Shown: positions 1 to 9,080, numbered from the stretch's first letter. The stretch is 64,000 bases of DNA from an uncultured SAR116 cluster alpha proteobacterium (GCA_902623995.1 CACNWE010000005.1:1-64000), one strand, 5' to 3'. Made by a program: numbers and translations. The notes: a model not told the origin generated them from the letters alone.

Positions 1-10
1 AAACTCCTTA
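1..10 (-). promoter_or_regulatory. Ribosome-binding site of a gene just outside the window (probably pal)
   Basis: Read on the minus strand, the last ten bases of the window are TAAGGAGTTT, a good Shine-Dalgarno sequence placed to serve a start codon just beyond the edge. In alphaproteobacteria the gene after tolB is normally pal, so this is inferred to be its RBS. The 90-odd bases between it and tolB show no other gene. Confidence 0.5.
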
Positions 11-102
11 AAACCTAAAATTAATTGATATTATATATAAAATAATTTCGATGACACTACCCTAATTACATTTAAAATACAACTTTTTTTAATCTCTGGT
101 TT

Positions 103-1443
103 CTAATTAGGTAATAATGGTGACCAAGCAGGATCAGAGCCGTCACTAGGTGTAACAATTCTAGTTTCTCTAAATCCTGTAATATCAATTTTAAATAAAT
201 TTACGCTAGCACTTTTTCCATCATCAACTGGAGCTTCTTGTTTAAAATACATAAGCACCCTTCCATTAGGTGCCCAAGTTGGTCCTTCAACTAAATATCC
301 TTTTGCCAATAATCTTTCTCCGGTTCCGTCCGGTGACATTACGCCTATATAAAATTTATTTTTAAGAATTTTAGTAAATGCAATGAGTTCTCCTTTTGGT
401 GCCCAGACAGGAGTTGCATACCTACCTTTACCAAATGAAATTCTTTTTACATTTCTTCCATTTGAATCCATTATATATAGTTGTTGTGTCCCCCCACGAT
501 CGGAGTTAAATATAATTTTTTTTCCATCTGGAGAGAAACTTGGAGATGTGTCTATGGATGGACTATTAGTAAGTCTTATTACTTCTTGATTATTTAAATC
601 CATAGTGTAGATATCTGTAACGCCTTTTTCGGCTAAGCTCATGATGATCTTTTCACCAGAGGGCGAAAATCGAGGGGCGAATGTCATTCCTGGAAAGGAT
701 CCTAACAATTCTTGCTGCCCTGTCTCTAAATTAAAAATATAAACTCTTGGCTCATTTTTAAAATATGCAAGATATGTGATTTCTTGTGTAGTAGGAGAAA
801 ATCTTGGCGTAAGCACCAAAAAACTACCGTCTGTCAGGAACTGATGATTTTCTCCATCTTGATCCATTATAGCAAGTCTTTTAATGCGTTTGTTTTGAGG
901 ACCTGATTCAGCTACGTAAACTATTCTTGTATCAAAGTAACCACTATCTCCTGATAATCTTTCAAAGATTTCATCAGAAATGATATGTGCTACCCTTCGC
1001 CATGCTTTGGAATTTACCGATAACCTTAAACCTATTAGGTCTGTTTCGGCAATTACATCCCACAATCTGAATTCAACTTCAATTTGTTGGTCATTAATAT
1101 TTTTAACTGAACCAGTAATTAATGCCTTTATGCCTAAAGGTGTCCAATCAGTAAAATTAGGCCTCACTGACGGATTAGTTGGAGGTGCTATAAAAGCAGC
1201 ACTTTCAATAGACTTAAACTGTCCAGAACCAACTAAATTATTTGAAACAACTGTTGAAATTTGCATTCCAATTTTACTTGTATCACCCTCTTCACCTGTG
1301 AAATTAGCTATAGCTATTGGCAGTGGTTCAACTTGACCAGAATTAATTTTAATCCTCAGATCTTCCGAAAAAGCTTGTAAAGAAAAAAATGAAATAGAAA
1401 TGACTATTATCATATAAACTAGTAACTTAAAACTTTTAAACAA
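103..1443 (-). CDS. tolB: Tol-Pal system periplasmic beta-propeller protein TolB
   Basis: TolB is the soluble periplasmic component that links Pal to the inner-membrane TolQRA motor and is needed for outer-membrane constriction at division. The protein has a hydrophobic signal segment ending near ...SLQAFSED, an N-terminal TolB domain, then WD40-like propeller repeats of the type FSPxGxKI (for example [54 protein letters not shown]). The open frame extends upstream to the tolA stop, but the start chosen is TTG at 1443. GAGG lies about 7 bases before it, and the product MFKSFKLL... has the positive n-region a signal peptide needs. The ATG at 1413 would leave no positive charge. Length about 446 aa is normal. 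It is last of the tolQRAB run in the window. The family is certain, the start less so. Confidence 0.95.
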   Translation of the reverse strand: MFKSFKLLVYMIIVISISFFSLQAFSEDLRIKINSGQVEPLPIAIANFTGEEGDTSKIGMQISTVVSNNLVGSGQFKSIESAAFIAPPTNPSVRPNFTDWTPLGIKALITGSVKNINDQQIEVEFRLWDVIAETDLIGLRLSVNSKAWRRVAHIISDEIFERLSGDSGYFDTRIVYVAESGPQNKRIKRLAIMDQDGENHQFLTDGSFLVLTPRFSPTTQEITYLAYFKNEPRVYIFNLETGQQELLGSFPGMTFAPRFSPSGEKIIMSLAEKGVTDIYTMDLNNQEVIRLTNSPSIDTSPSFSPDGKKIIFNSDRGGTQQLYIMDSNGRNVKRISFGKGRYATPVWAPKGELIAFTKILKNKFYIGVMSPDGTGERLLAKGYLVEGPTWAPNGRVLMYFKQEAPVDDGKSASVNLFKIDITGFRETRIVTPSDGSDPAWSPLLPN

Positions 1444-1524
1444 AATTAACCTCAATTTTTTATTTATAACTAAATGACTAGTTATCTTATGAGGCAGGAT
1501 TATGGCAAAAGAAAGAAAATTCAA

Positions 1525-2409
1525 TTAATAATTACTAATGAAAGATGTATTAAAATCGAAAATAAAGTTTTGAAATTTTTTTTCTTTTCCTTTTGGAAGA
1601 GGTAAAGGCGAACTATCTAGAACTGCTCGTCTTGCTGCATCTGCTGCTGCTCTATAAAATTTATCTTTTTTATATGAAGATTTGTCAAGAATTCTTGCAC
1701 TTTTTATGGTTCCGTCAGTATTAGCACTGATTTTTAAGGGGATGATTATTTTAACCTCAGTAGCGGAGTAAGAAAGGTTAAAATATTTTGTTACATGCAT
1801 CTGTATACGATTAATATCTGTTTGGCTCAATCTTATTTCTGTTTGTTGAACTTGTCTGTTAGAATTACCAACTATAGTTTTAATTTTTTTTAAAACTTCT
1901 TGGTTAGTATTTTTTTTATCTTTTTTTATCTTTTCTTGTTTAATTTGAGGTTTTGTTAATGTTTTAAGTATACCTTTTGCTAAATTCTCTTTTTGTTTGT
2001 TTTTAATTTTTTCAGGTTTTTTTACAGTCTTTGGAGGTTCTAGCTTATTTTTCTTTTTTATCTCAATTTTTGGTTTTTTTTTGACTAATGTAGCAATTTC
2101 TCTAATGTCTCTTTCTTTTTTTAAAGCTAAATTCTTTTTTTCTAATACTTTTTTGGTTGGCACTGGTGGAGGTGGTGATGGAATTTTCTTAATTTTTTCT
2201 TCTTTCTCAATATTTTTATTTATTTTTTTATTTTTTTTTTCTTTTGCCTCACCAAACTTTAAAGAAGTTTTAGAACTAATTGGTGTGTCTTCTACTATAT
2301 CAATTGGTAATTCAATAGGTTCATTAGTTTTTAAGGCAGGCAGTCCAAAATAAGCTAAAGTGAGAAGAAAAGAGTGTAATCCAAAAGAAATAAAAGTTGA
2401 CCTTATCAT
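1525..2409 (-). CDS. tolA: TolA-like cell envelope integrity protein (TonB C-terminal fold)
   Basis: TolA is the elastic link between the TolQR proton motor and periplasmic TolB/Pal. The protein shows one N-terminal membrane helix (about residues 8-25), a long low-complexity Lys/Glu/Pro-rich linker (about 45-180, with a PPPPVP stretch), and a C-terminal domain of about 100 residues that reads like the TolA/TonB C-domain, including a KISANTDGTIKSARILDKSS segment and an AADAARRAVLDSSPLP helix. Sequence in the linker is compositional, so the call rests on architecture plus position between tolR and tolB. It lies 4 bases after tolR, and the tolB frame begins directly after its stop. At 294 aa it is short for TolA but usual for alphaproteobacteria. 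Confidence 0.9.
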   Translation of the reverse strand: MIRSTFISFGLHSFLLTLAYFGLPALKTNEPIELPIDIVEDTPISSKTSLKFGEAKEKKNKKINKNIEKEEKIKKIPSPPPPVPTKKVLEKKNLALKKERDIREIATLVKKKPKIEIKKKNKLEPPKTVKKPEKIKNKQKENLAKGILKTLTKPQIKQEKIKKDKKNTNQEVLKKIKTIVGNSNRQVQQTEIRLSQTDINRIQMHVTKYFNLSYSATEVKIIIPLKISANTDGTIKSARILDKSSYKKDKFYRAAADAARRAVLDSSPLPLPKGKEKKFQNFIFDFNTSFISNY

Positions 2410-2413
2410 AACC

Positions 2414-2836
2414 TTAACCTTCTTGTAACTTAGCTACTAAGGCAACCCTCTTAAAACCAGAACTTTTAATTTTTGCAATTGTTTTTAAGACAAAACCATA
2501 TGGAACATTTTTGTCACCCCTAACATATATCCTAAGATTTTTGTTTCCAGAAGAAATAGCTCTAAGTCTGGGTAATAATTGAAGAGTATCAATTTCTCTT
2601 TCTTGAATATATAACTCCCCATTTTTTTTAATACTGATTATAATCGGATCACCTCTAGAGCTTAATTGTGAAGCTTTAGTTTTGGGTAGATCTACAGAAA
2701 CTCCTACAGTTAATAATGGTGCAGTAATCATAAAAACTATTAATAAAACTAACATAACATCAACAAACGGAGTTACATTAATCTGACTAATAACTCTATT
2801 TTTTTTATGCGTTTTGTTATTTATACGATTATGCAT
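2414..2836 (-). CDS. tolR: Tol-Pal proton channel subunit TolR (ExbD family)
   Basis: TolR is the ExbD-family partner of TolQ; together they use the proton gradient to drive TolA. At 140 aa it has a short basic cytoplasmic N-terminus, one membrane helix starting at NVTPFVDVMLVLL with the conserved proton-carrying Asp at about residue 26, and a periplasmic domain ending in GFKRVALVAK. It directly abuts tolQ upstream (no spacer) and lies 4 bases from tolA, so all are surely cotranscribed. Confidence 0.96.
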   Translation of the reverse strand: MHNRINNKTHKKNRVISQINVTPFVDVMLVLLIVFMITAPLLTVGVSVDLPKTKASQLSSRGDPIIISIKKNGELYIQEREIDTLQLLPRLRAISSGNKNLRIYVRGDKNVPYGFVLKTIAKIKSSGFKRVALVAKLQEG

Positions 2837-3550
2837 TTAGTTTTCTTCGACTTGACGTAACAAAACATTTGAAAATTCAATAGAAAAGTACTCTAAATTA
2901 TTAGATAATTTTTCTAAATCATTTGAAAATTTATTATATGCAGCAACAGCTGGTATTGCGGCTAGTAAACCTAAGGCTGTAGCAAATAGAGCTTCAGCTA
3001 TTCCAGGTGCAACAACAGCAAGACTTGTATTATTGCTAATAGCTATCGATTGAAACGCATTAACTATACCCCAAACAGTACCCAACAAGCCAATAAAAGG
3101 GGCTACAGAACCAATTGAACCAAGAAAACTCATACCTTTTTCTAATCTTTCAATTTCTCTACTAATAGAAATGTGCATAGAATTATTTATTCTTTGGAAA
3201 AAATCATTTAATTTCATGCTAGACAAGCTGTGTCTTTGACTAATTTTATTAAATTCTCTCATGCCACTTATAAAAACTCTTACATGAGAATTATTTATAT
3301 TTTCAGAATATTCTTTGTATAAATCATCTAAATTTACGCCTGACCAAAAAATATCTTCAAATTCCATTGATAATTTTCTTTCATTTCTCAAAAGCGCATA
3401 TTTATTAATTATAATTGCCCAACACCATATTGATGCAAAAATAAGAAGGAACATAACACCTTTTACAAAAGGATCAGCTTGGAAAAAAAGTCCTAATATA
3501 GTTAAATCCGGTCCAGTTGATATTACTTGTGTTTTTACGTCTGGATTCAT
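2837..3550 (-). CDS. tolQ: Tol-Pal proton channel subunit TolQ (MotA/TolQ/ExbB family)
   Basis: TolQ forms the pentameric inner-membrane ring of the Tol motor. The 237-aa protein has a first membrane helix near residues 30-50, a cytoplasmic loop, and the two long C-terminal helices with the family signature: GSVAPFIGLLGTVWGIVNAF at about 145-164 and a glycine/alanine-rich helix (APGIAEALFATALGLLAAIP) at about 180-200. It begins the tolQRAB block and lies 23 bases after ybgC, the usual order. Confidence 0.97.
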   Translation of the reverse strand: MNPDVKTQVISTGPDLTILGLFFQADPFVKGVMFLLIFASIWCWAIIINKYALLRNERKLSMEFEDIFWSGVNLDDLYKEYSENINNSHVRVFISGMREFNKISQRHSLSSMKLNDFFQRINNSMHISISREIERLEKGMSFLGSIGSVAPFIGLLGTVWGIVNAFQSIAISNNTSLAVVAPGIAEALFATALGLLAAIPAVAAYNKFSNDLEKLSNNLEYFSIEFSNVLLRQVEEN

Positions 3551-3573
3551 TTTAAAAACCTCACAAAATTAAT

Positions 3574-4044
3574 TCACTTATTTTGAAAAAATTTATTCTT
3601 CAAAATTTTATTAATTCTTTTTACTTTAAATTGTTTATTTATTGCTACAATTTGAATCATACCCGATACAAGTAATTCATTTTTTTCATCTATCTCACAA
3701 AAACGAAAAGCTTCTTGTAATAATGTTATACTGGTATTTTTGGCATATTTAAGGCAACTTTTTATTAAAATTATATCATTAAATAGTGCTGGTTTGTGCC
3801 ACATTAAATCCGCTTTTCTTACAACTAAATTTATGTTGTAATTTTTTCTTAAATCTACTTGATCTATGTTCAATAAATTTAATAAAGAAGTACGTGCTCT
3901 TTCAAAATATTTTAAATAATTAGTATGATACACAATCTGACCAGCATCTGTGTCTTCATAATATATTTTAAGATAATAGTAATGTTCATTGCATTTAATT
4001 ATTCCGTCAAGATTTTGAAGATTATTATTTAACATTAATTTCAT
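3574..4044 (-). CDS. ybgC: Acyl-CoA thioesterase YbgC (hot-dog fold), Tol operon
   Basis: YbgC is a 4-hydroxybenzoyl-CoA-type thioesterase encoded at the head of tol-pal operons. The signature YYEDTDAGQIVYHTNYLKYF sits at residues 28-47 and includes the catalytic Asp; the following ERAR is also typical. The 156-aa length is about 20 longer than usual because of an N-terminal extension. The ATG at 4044 or the in-frame ATG at 4035 could both be the start; neither has a strong RBS. It lies 4 bases after ruvB, which suggests one transcript from the ruv genes through tol. Confidence 0.93.
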   Translation of the reverse strand: MKLMLNNNLQNLDGIIKCNEHYYYLKIYYEDTDAGQIVYHTNYLKYFERARTSLLNLLNIDQVDLRKNYNINLVVRKADLMWHKPALFNDIILIKSCLKYAKNTSITLLQEAFRFCEIDEKNELLVSGMIQIVAINKQFKVKRINKILKNKFFQNK

Positions 4045-4048
4045 AAAT

Positions 4049-5107
4049 TTAGTTTTTAGATGTATCTGTTAGATCAATTTGCTCTATTGCATTTTCAGGA
4101 GGGTTTAAACCTAAATGTCTCCATCCTGAAGCTGACACAAATCTACCTCTAGAGGATCGTTGAATTAATCCTCGCTGTAATAAGTATGGTTCAATTACTT
4201 CTTCAATCATGTCTTTTTGTTCTGATAAAGTTGCAGATAAAGTATCTAAACCCACAGGTCCACCTTGATATTTTTCTATAATTATTTTTAAATATTTTCT
4301 ATCAATCGCATCTAAACCTGATGAATCAACATCCAGTTGAGATAAAGCATTTTCTGCGAATTTATTGTCAATAATTTTTGTTTTAGAAACGGAAAGAATA
4401 TCTCTTACCCTTCTCAATAATCTTCCAGCAACTCTAGGAGTGCCTCTAGATCTTCTAGCAATCTCATAAGCACCACTTTCATGCAAATCGACGTCTAACT
4501 TTTCAGACTGTTTTAGCAAAATTTTAACTAAATCATTTGGATTATAATATTCCATTCTAACTTGGATACCAAACCTATCTCTTAACGGGGTTGTTAAAAG
4601 GCCAGAACGAGTAGTTGCACCAACTAATGTAAAGGGAGGTAAATCAATTTTAATAGTTCTTGCAGAAGGTCCCTCGCCTATAATCAAATCTAATTGCAAA
4701 TCTTCCATAGCTGGATATAAAATTTCTTCAATATTTGGAGAAAGTCTATGTATTTCATCTATGAATAAAACATCCTTAGGCTTTAAATTTGTCAACAAAG
4801 CTGCTAAATCACCAGCTTTATTTATAATTGGACCAGACGTGGCTCTAAAGCCTACGCCAAGTTCAATAGAAATTATCTGTGCAAGCGTAGTTTTACCTAG
4901 TCCTGGAGGACCGAATAAAAGTACATGATCCATTGCTTCTTTACGAGAACCAGCTGCTGCAATGAAAGTTGATAAATTTTTTTGAACTTGTGGTTGACCA
5001 ATAAATTCAGAAATGCGTCTAGGCCTAAGGCTAATATCACTAGATTCAATATTATCAATGATACCTGAGTTTACTAACCTTTCATCTATTTCATCATCAC
5101 TAATCAT
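4049..5107 (-). CDS. ruvB: Holliday junction branch migration helicase RuvB
   Basis: RuvB is the hexameric AAA+ motor that, with RuvA, moves Holliday junctions during recombinational repair. The 352-aa protein has the N-terminal [12 protein letters not shown] motif, Walker [10 protein letters not shown] at about 66-74, Walker [11 protein letters not shown] at about 112-121, sensor region [15 protein letters not shown], and the C-terminal winged helix with [13 protein letters not shown]. Its ATG overlaps the ruvA stop by four bases (5104-5107), indicating translational coupling. Confidence 0.98.
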   Translation of the reverse strand: MISDDEIDERLVNSGIIDNIESSDISLRPRRISEFIGQPQVQKNLSTFIAAAGSRKEAMDHVLLFGPPGLGKTTLAQIISIELGVGFRATSGPIINKAGDLAALLTNLKPKDVLFIDEIHRLSPNIEEILYPAMEDLQLDLIIGEGPSARTIKIDLPPFTLVGATTRSGLLTTPLRDRFGIQVRMEYYNPNDLVKILLKQSEKLDVDLHESGAYEIARRSRGTPRVAGRLLRRVRDILSVSKTKIIDNKFAENALSQLDVDSSGLDAIDRKYLKIIIEKYQGGPVGLDTLSATLSEQKDMIEEVIEPYLLQRGLIQRSSRGRFVSASGWRHLGLNPPENAIEQIDLTDTSKN

Positions 5108-5775
5108 TTAGTCTCCTGAGTTAGAGCATTTAACGCTAAAGGGATAATATTGCCAACAGTAAAGTCTTTACTTTTTTGTTTCAAAGTAAATTCTTTTTTT
5201 ATTTTCATTACTATTGAAAAGACTTCACTTCTTGTGAAGCCAAGATTAACAAGAGCAGAAATGGCATCTTCAACAACTTGAGTATCACCAAGATTTGTTT
5301 CATTTACAAAATTTAAATTTTCTTGGGAACTTTTAGCAATATTTATATTTTGATCTATATTGATGAGATTAAGATTAGAAACTTTTTCTAACAATTCTGT
5401 TGTTATCCTACTAGCAACCTTTGAACCAACTCCTTCCGCTCTTGAAATCATAGCTTTATCACCTGAGGAAATCGCTAAGATTAATTCTTCTACAGTGAGA
5501 GCGGAAAGAATAGAGAGGGCTGCTTTTGGTCCAACTCCTTGAACAGATTGTAATAACCTAAAAATAGTCTGGTCAATTTGATTAAAAAAACCATACATTA
5601 TAATTTTATCATCTTTAACTTGTAAATCAGTGAACATAGACAACTTTGAGCCAATATCACCTAAAGAAGATATCACTTTGGAAGAAACATTAAGAAGATA
5701 TCCAACACTATTTACTTCTAGGACAATTTCCGATTTTGAGATTGACTTTAATGTACCTGAAAGAGACGCTATCAT
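5104..5775 (-). CDS. ruvA: Holliday junction DNA-binding protein RuvA
   Basis: RuvA is the junction-binding tetramer that loads RuvB. The 223-aa protein starts with the OB-fold (MIASLSGTL...), has the helix-hairpin-helix pair in the middle ([19 protein letters not shown] and [19 protein letters not shown]), and ends with domain III, which contacts RuvB ([11 protein letters not shown]). It is slightly longer than the E. coli protein because of an insert between domains II and III, common in AT-rich relatives. ruvC lies 30 bases upstream. Confidence 0.97.
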   Translation of the reverse strand: MIASLSGTLKSISKSEIVLEVNSVGYLLNVSSKVISSLGDIGSKLSMFTDLQVKDDKIIMYGFFNQIDQTIFRLLQSVQGVGPKAALSILSALTVEELILAISSGDKAMISRAEGVGSKVASRITTELLEKVSNLNLINIDQNINIAKSSQENLNFVNETNLGDTQVVEDAISALVNLGFTRSEVFSIVMKIKKEFTLKQKSKDFTVGNIIPLALNALTQETK

Positions 5776-5805
5776 TTCTTTCCTTAACTGATAAAAATTG
5801 AATAA

Positions 5806-6351
5806 TTATTTATTTTCTTCTTTAAGCAATGCTTTTGCAATTGCCTCATTAAATCCATTACTTTCATTTGATAAAGAAAAGTTATTATTATAACTGGTAT
5901 GTTGACTAGAAATTGCAATTGCCAAGGCATCTGAACTGTCTTCATTTTTGGGAACAATATTTAATAATTTTTCAATCATTGATACAATCTGTTCTTTAGA
6001 TGCATTTCCATAACCGGTTACTGTTTTCTTTACAAACTTAGGGGATAACTCATTTACACTTAATCCTGCCTCGGCTAACGCTATCATAGATGCACCTCTT
6101 GCCATTCCTAGCTTTAAACTACTGATTGATCCAGATCCAACAAAAATTTTTTCAATCACAGACATGTTAGGATTATATTGATTAATTATTTTTAGTAATT
6201 GGTTTTTTATTTCAAGTAATCTTTGCCCATCATCAAGTTTGGTTGAAGGTGATATAGATCCATCTTCAATATGAAAGACTTTATTATGTTTAAACTCAAC
6301 CACACCCCACCCTGTATGCCTTAAACCAGGATCTACACCTATAACTCTCAA
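5806..6351 (-). CDS. ruvC: Holliday junction resolvase RuvC
   Basis: RuvC is the RNase H-fold endonuclease that cuts Holliday junctions. The four acidic catalytic positions are visible: Asp7 in MRVIGVDPGLRHTGWG, Glu67 in VIEKIFVG, and two Asp in NEDSSDALAIA near residues 137-141. The 181-aa length is normal. It completes the ruvCAB set and follows yebC by 11 bases. Confidence 0.97.
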   Translation of the reverse strand: MRVIGVDPGLRHTGWGVVEFKHNKVFHIEDGSISPSTKLDDGQRLLEIKNQLLKIINQYNPNMSVIEKIFVGSGSISSLKLGMARGASMIALAEAGLSVNELSPKFVKKTVTGYGNASKEQIVSMIEKLLNIVPKNEDSSDALAIAISSQHTSYNNNFSLSNESNGFNEAIAKALLKEENK

Positions 6352-6362
6352 ATTAAAACCTT

Positions 6363-7109
6363 TTATAACTTAATCTTATTTATTATTTCATCTTCAATAT
6401 CAAAATTACTATAAACTCCTTGAACATCATCACAATTGTCAAGAGTTTCTAGGAGCTTTAAAATTGATGTGGCTTTATTTTCATCATCTATTTTTACAAA
6501 ATTTACTGGTTGCCATATAATTTCAGCTTGCTCAGGCATGCCTAATAATTTTTCAAGCTTTTCACGAACATTATTAAACTCATTAACAGATGTAAAAATT
6601 TCATGATTATTTTCGTCAGAATTAACATCATCTGCTCCTACTTCGATTGCTATTTCAAAAATATCTTCATCGCTTTTTATATTTTTATTATAAATAATTT
6701 GACCAATATTGTTAAACATAAAAGAAACTGAACCAGTTTCACCCAAAGTTCCACCATATTTTGTAAAAGACGATCTTACTTCTGCTGCTGTTCTATTTCG
6801 ATTATCTGTTACTGCATCAACAATTAATGCAATTCCACCGTTTGCATAACCTTCATATCTAATTTCTTCAAGATTTGATGATTGGCCAATTTCTGCTTTT
6901 TTCATTACTCTTTCGATATTATCTTTTGGCATATTTACCGATCTACATGCAGACAAAGCAGATCTTAACCTTGGATTACTTGATGGATCTGTACCTCCCC
7001 GAACAGCTACTTGTAATTCTTTTGTAAGTCTAGCAAAATTTTTTGCACGCTTTGCATCTTGAGCTCCTTTACGATGCATAATATTTTTAAATTTCGAGTG
7101 ACCTGCCAT
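6363..7109 (-). CDS. yebC: YebC/PmpR family DNA-binding regulatory protein
   Basis: A member of the YebC/TACO1 family. The N-terminus MAGHSKFKNIMHRKGAQDAK and the VRGGTDPSSNPRLRSAL motif are diagnostic. Members act as DNA-binding regulators, and recent work on the family also implicates it in relieving ribosome stalling, so the role here is not settled. The 248-aa length is standard, and the position next to ruvC is one of the most conserved in bacteria. Confidence 0.96.
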   Translation of the reverse strand: MAGHSKFKNIMHRKGAQDAKRAKNFARLTKELQVAVRGGTDPSSNPRLRSALSACRSVNMPKDNIERVMKKAEIGQSSNLEEIRYEGYANGGIALIVDAVTDNRNRTAAEVRSSFTKYGGTLGETGSVSFMFNNIGQIIYNKNIKSDEDIFEIAIEVGADDVNSDENNHEIFTSVNEFNNVREKLEKLLGMPEQAEIIWQPVNFVKIDDENKATSILKLLETLDNCDDVQGVYSNFDIEDEIINKIKL

Positions 7110-7135
7110 TTAAATAACTCCAATAAAATAAAAGA

Positions 7136-7948
7136 TTAGGTTTTTAAAAATATTTGTTCTAACTTGCCACCTAATCTAAGAGGATTTATTGATTTACTCA
7201 AACCATTAATATTTGTTTCAATTACAACAGCACATAAAGTTGGCTCCCCAGATGATACTTCAAGTCTAGTTTTTTTGTTATTTGGATATAAAAACTTATT
7301 AATAGCTTCCTGTTTATTCATTCCAATTATAGAATTATAATCTCCACTCATACCAACATCTGTTATGTAAGCTGTTCCTTTTTCTAAAATTTGGTGATCA
7401 GCAGTAGGTACATGCGTATGAGTTCCAACCACTGCAGATACTTCTCCATCAAGTGCGTTAGCTATTGCCATTTTTTCAGATGAAGCTTCACCATGTACGT
7501 CAACTAATGAAAAATTAACATTTTGATTTAATTTTAGATATTTGACAATATCTGGAATTTTTTCGAATACAGGATCAGTTTTGGTCATAAATAAATTAGT
7601 CATTATATTTGCAACACCAACGGTTCCTGCATGCACTTTGATGATAGTCATTCCTAATCCGGGTGTTCCTTTGATCATATTTAAAGGACGAAGTAATCTC
7701 TCACTTTTAGATATATAAGATATTATTTCTCTTTTATCCCAAATATGATTCCCAGTTGTCAGAACATCAGCACCAGCTGAAAAGAAATCATCACATATAG
7801 ATGGAGTAACACCAAATCCACCAGCCGCATTTTCTACATTAACAATTACAGCATCAAGTTGTAGTTGATCCTTCAATTCTACAATTTTCTTTTGAGCAAA
7901 ATGTCTTGCTTTTCTTCCTACTATGTCTCCAACAAATAAAACTCTCAT
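7136..7948 (-). CDS. YmdB-type (TIGR00282-like) metallophosphoesterase
   Basis: A dimetal phosphoesterase of the YmdB/DR1281 group, whose studied members hydrolyse 2',3'-cyclic nucleotides. Metal-binding motifs are in order: GDIVGRKAR (about 7-15), NVENAAGGFG (about 37-46), TTGNHIWDKRE (about 64-74), DVHGEASSEK (about 148-157) and VVGTHTHVPTAD (about 173-184). The 270-aa length is normal. It lies between yebC and fau, 20 bases from fau, an arrangement seen in other alphaproteobacteria. The physiological substrate is not evident from sequence. Confidence 0.92.
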   Translation of the reverse strand: MRVLFVGDIVGRKARHFAQKKIVELKDQLQLDAVIVNVENAAGGFGVTPSICDDFFSAGADVLTTGNHIWDKREIISYISKSERLLRPLNMIKGTPGLGMTIIKVHAGTVGVANIMTNLFMTKTDPVFEKIPDIVKYLKLNQNVNFSLVDVHGEASSEKMAIANALDGEVSAVVGTHTHVPTADHQILEKGTAYITDVGMSGDYNSIIGMNKQEAINKFLYPNNKKTRLEVSSGEPTLCAVVIETNINGLSKSINPLRLGGKLEQIFLKT

Positions 7949-7968
7949 AAAACCTTCTTTAATTTTTA

Positions 7969-8555
7969 TTAATTAACATTGGATAACACTTCGTTTTCTG
8001 TAATAATATAATCCATACTTATATCATGCTTTTCTCTAGGTATTTTTTTTTCTTCTTGAATGCTATAAGCAAGTCCGATTGTAATAAAAAATTTTTTTTC
8101 TTTTTGAAAGTATTTTTTTAAAATATAAATTGATCTATCGTAATACCCACCACCATAGCCTAGTCTAAACAATTGCCTATCAAATGAAAGCATTGGAACT
8201 ACTAATATTTGTGGTAAGATAGATTTCTTCGTTTTTAAAGGTTCCATTGTACCAAGTGGACCTTGAGTTAATTGGTCTGTAGGTATCCATTTCTTGAAAA
8301 TCAAAGAATTTTTTTTTTTGTCTATTAAGGGTAAAGAGAGTGTTACATTTTTTTTTTGTAAATAATTAATAAAATCAAAAGGGGAAATCTCATTATTTAT
8401 TGGGAAGTATAAACTTGCAGTATGAATATTTTTATTATTGAGAAAAATTTCGTTTAAACAAATATGAATTTTATTTTGTAAAATTTCTTTTGCCTTTAAT
8501 CCTAGATTAAAATTAATTCTTTTTTTTTTGCAACAATTCTAAGTTTATTTTTCAT
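7969..8555 (-). CDS. fau: 5-formyltetrahydrofolate cyclo-ligase, frame interrupted at an A10 tract
   Basis: This enzyme (YgfA/Fau) converts 5-formyl-THF to 5,10-methenyl-THF using ATP. The C-terminal part reads cleanly: LPLIDKKKN, VPMLSFDRQLFRLGYGGGYYD (the family signature), IGLAYSIQE and HDISMDYIITE. That frame continues upstream through SLYFPINNEIS to a run of ten A (minus strand, 8520-8529), where it loses its start. The ATG at 8555 gives MKNKLRIVAKKK in another frame and then a stop within a few codons. One extra A in the tract would join them into a protein of about 195 aa, the usual length. So it is a frameshift, a slippage-rescued gene or a homopolymer sequencing error. The closest in-frame start without a shift is TTG at 8304, which would delete the N-terminal half. 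Position after 6S RNA matches the ssrS-ygfA arrangement elsewhere. Confidence 0.8.
8520..8529 (-). repeat. Homopolymer A10 (T10 on plus strand) at the fau frame break
   Basis: Ten consecutive T on the plus strand encode the KKK segment of fau. The reading frames on either side differ by one base exactly here, so this tract is the site where an indel, or polymerase slippage, must be invoked. Confidence 0.9.
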
Positions 8556-8569
8556 TTAAAGCTCTAATT

Positions 8570-8730
8570 TTGATGTGAAAGCCAAATAATCGTTGGATAA
8601 ATTATCCTATGTTGCCTGATAAACAGGTGGGTGCCATTTAATTTAACCAAAGCTAAAACAGTGACGGCCCCCTAAGAATACTTATGGCCCCAAGGATTAA
8701 AGTTCCTAACGTAAGATCCAGCCTCCACAG
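8570..8730 (-). ncRNA. ssrS: 6S RNA
   Basis: The 180-base gap between zapA and fau is noticeably less AT-rich than its neighbours and holds paired segments: GGGGCC...GGGGGCC around a central hairpin, CCTGTTTATCAGG near the 3' side, and a long imperfect closing stem pairing ACTGTGGAGGC with GGCTTTCACA. The CACCCACC-type element near 8630 is also seen in alphaproteobacterial 6S RNAs as I recall them. The zapA-ssrS-fau order is the classical place for 6S RNA, which binds housekeeping RNA polymerase and tunes promoter use. Ends are estimated from the promoter at 8735-8763 and from the closing stem. No covariance search was possible. Confidence 0.72.
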
Positions 8731-8734
8731 TTCA

Positions 8735-8763
8735 AATCTATTTATTTTCAAGTAATTTTGCAA
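8735..8763 (-). promoter_or_regulatory. Predicted sigma70 promoter for the 6S RNA, overlapping the zapA stop codon
   Basis: On the minus strand TTGCAA (8763-8758) and TAGATT (8740-8735) are separated by 17 bases, giving an expected start near 8728. The -10 box covers the zapA stop codon (TAG, 8740-8738), so the promoter lies within the 3' end of the upstream gene. Confidence 0.5.
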
Positions 8764-9049
8764 CTTTATTCATTCTTTCAGTATTTTTTTCTAGCCAATT
8801 GACAAGTTCATTCATATTGTTTTTTACATCTTTGGTATTTTCTTTTTCGATTAATTTGTCAGCTAAAATTAAGGATGTCATTGCTAACAGTCTTGTCTCA
8901 CCTATTGTTTTCGAAACACTAGATAAACTTGCGATGACTGTATTTACCTCTTTTGCTGATTCTATAAGTCTATCCTCTTCTCCGGCTATACAAGAAACTG
9001 GATAAACAACTCCATTAATTTCAATTTTAACAGTTACAGCTTCTGACAT
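8738..9049 (-). CDS. zapA: Cell division protein ZapA
   Basis: ZapA is a small FtsZ-associated protein that stabilises the Z-ring. The 103-aa sequence shows the globular head (VKIEINGVVYPVSCIAGEED, where the family has GxxYxxxCxxGEE) followed by a long helical segment with ETRLLAMTSLILADKL, which forms the ZapA coiled-coil dimer. Downstream on the same strand come 6S RNA and fau, the same neighbours as in E. coli. It follows the small coiled-coil gene at 9081-9326 by 31 bases. Confidence 0.9.
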   Translation of the reverse strand: MSEAVTVKIEINGVVYPVSCIAGEEDRLIESAKEVNTVIASLSSVSKTIGETRLLAMTSLILADKLIEKENTKDVKNNMNELVNWLEKNTERMNKVAKLLENK

Positions 9050-9080
9050 TTCATACCTTACTATACTTTCATTTCATAAC

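Noticed and set aside
1997..2353. 118-codon Phe-rich frame on the plus strand opposite tolA
   Set aside because: It is the antisense of the Lys-rich TolA linker (AAA/AAG become TTT/CTT), with no motif or RBS.
7969..8304. 111-aa short folate cyclo-ligase starting at TTG 8304
   Set aside because: The conserved N-terminal half is encoded directly upstream in the same frame up to the A10 tract, so this start is not credible.
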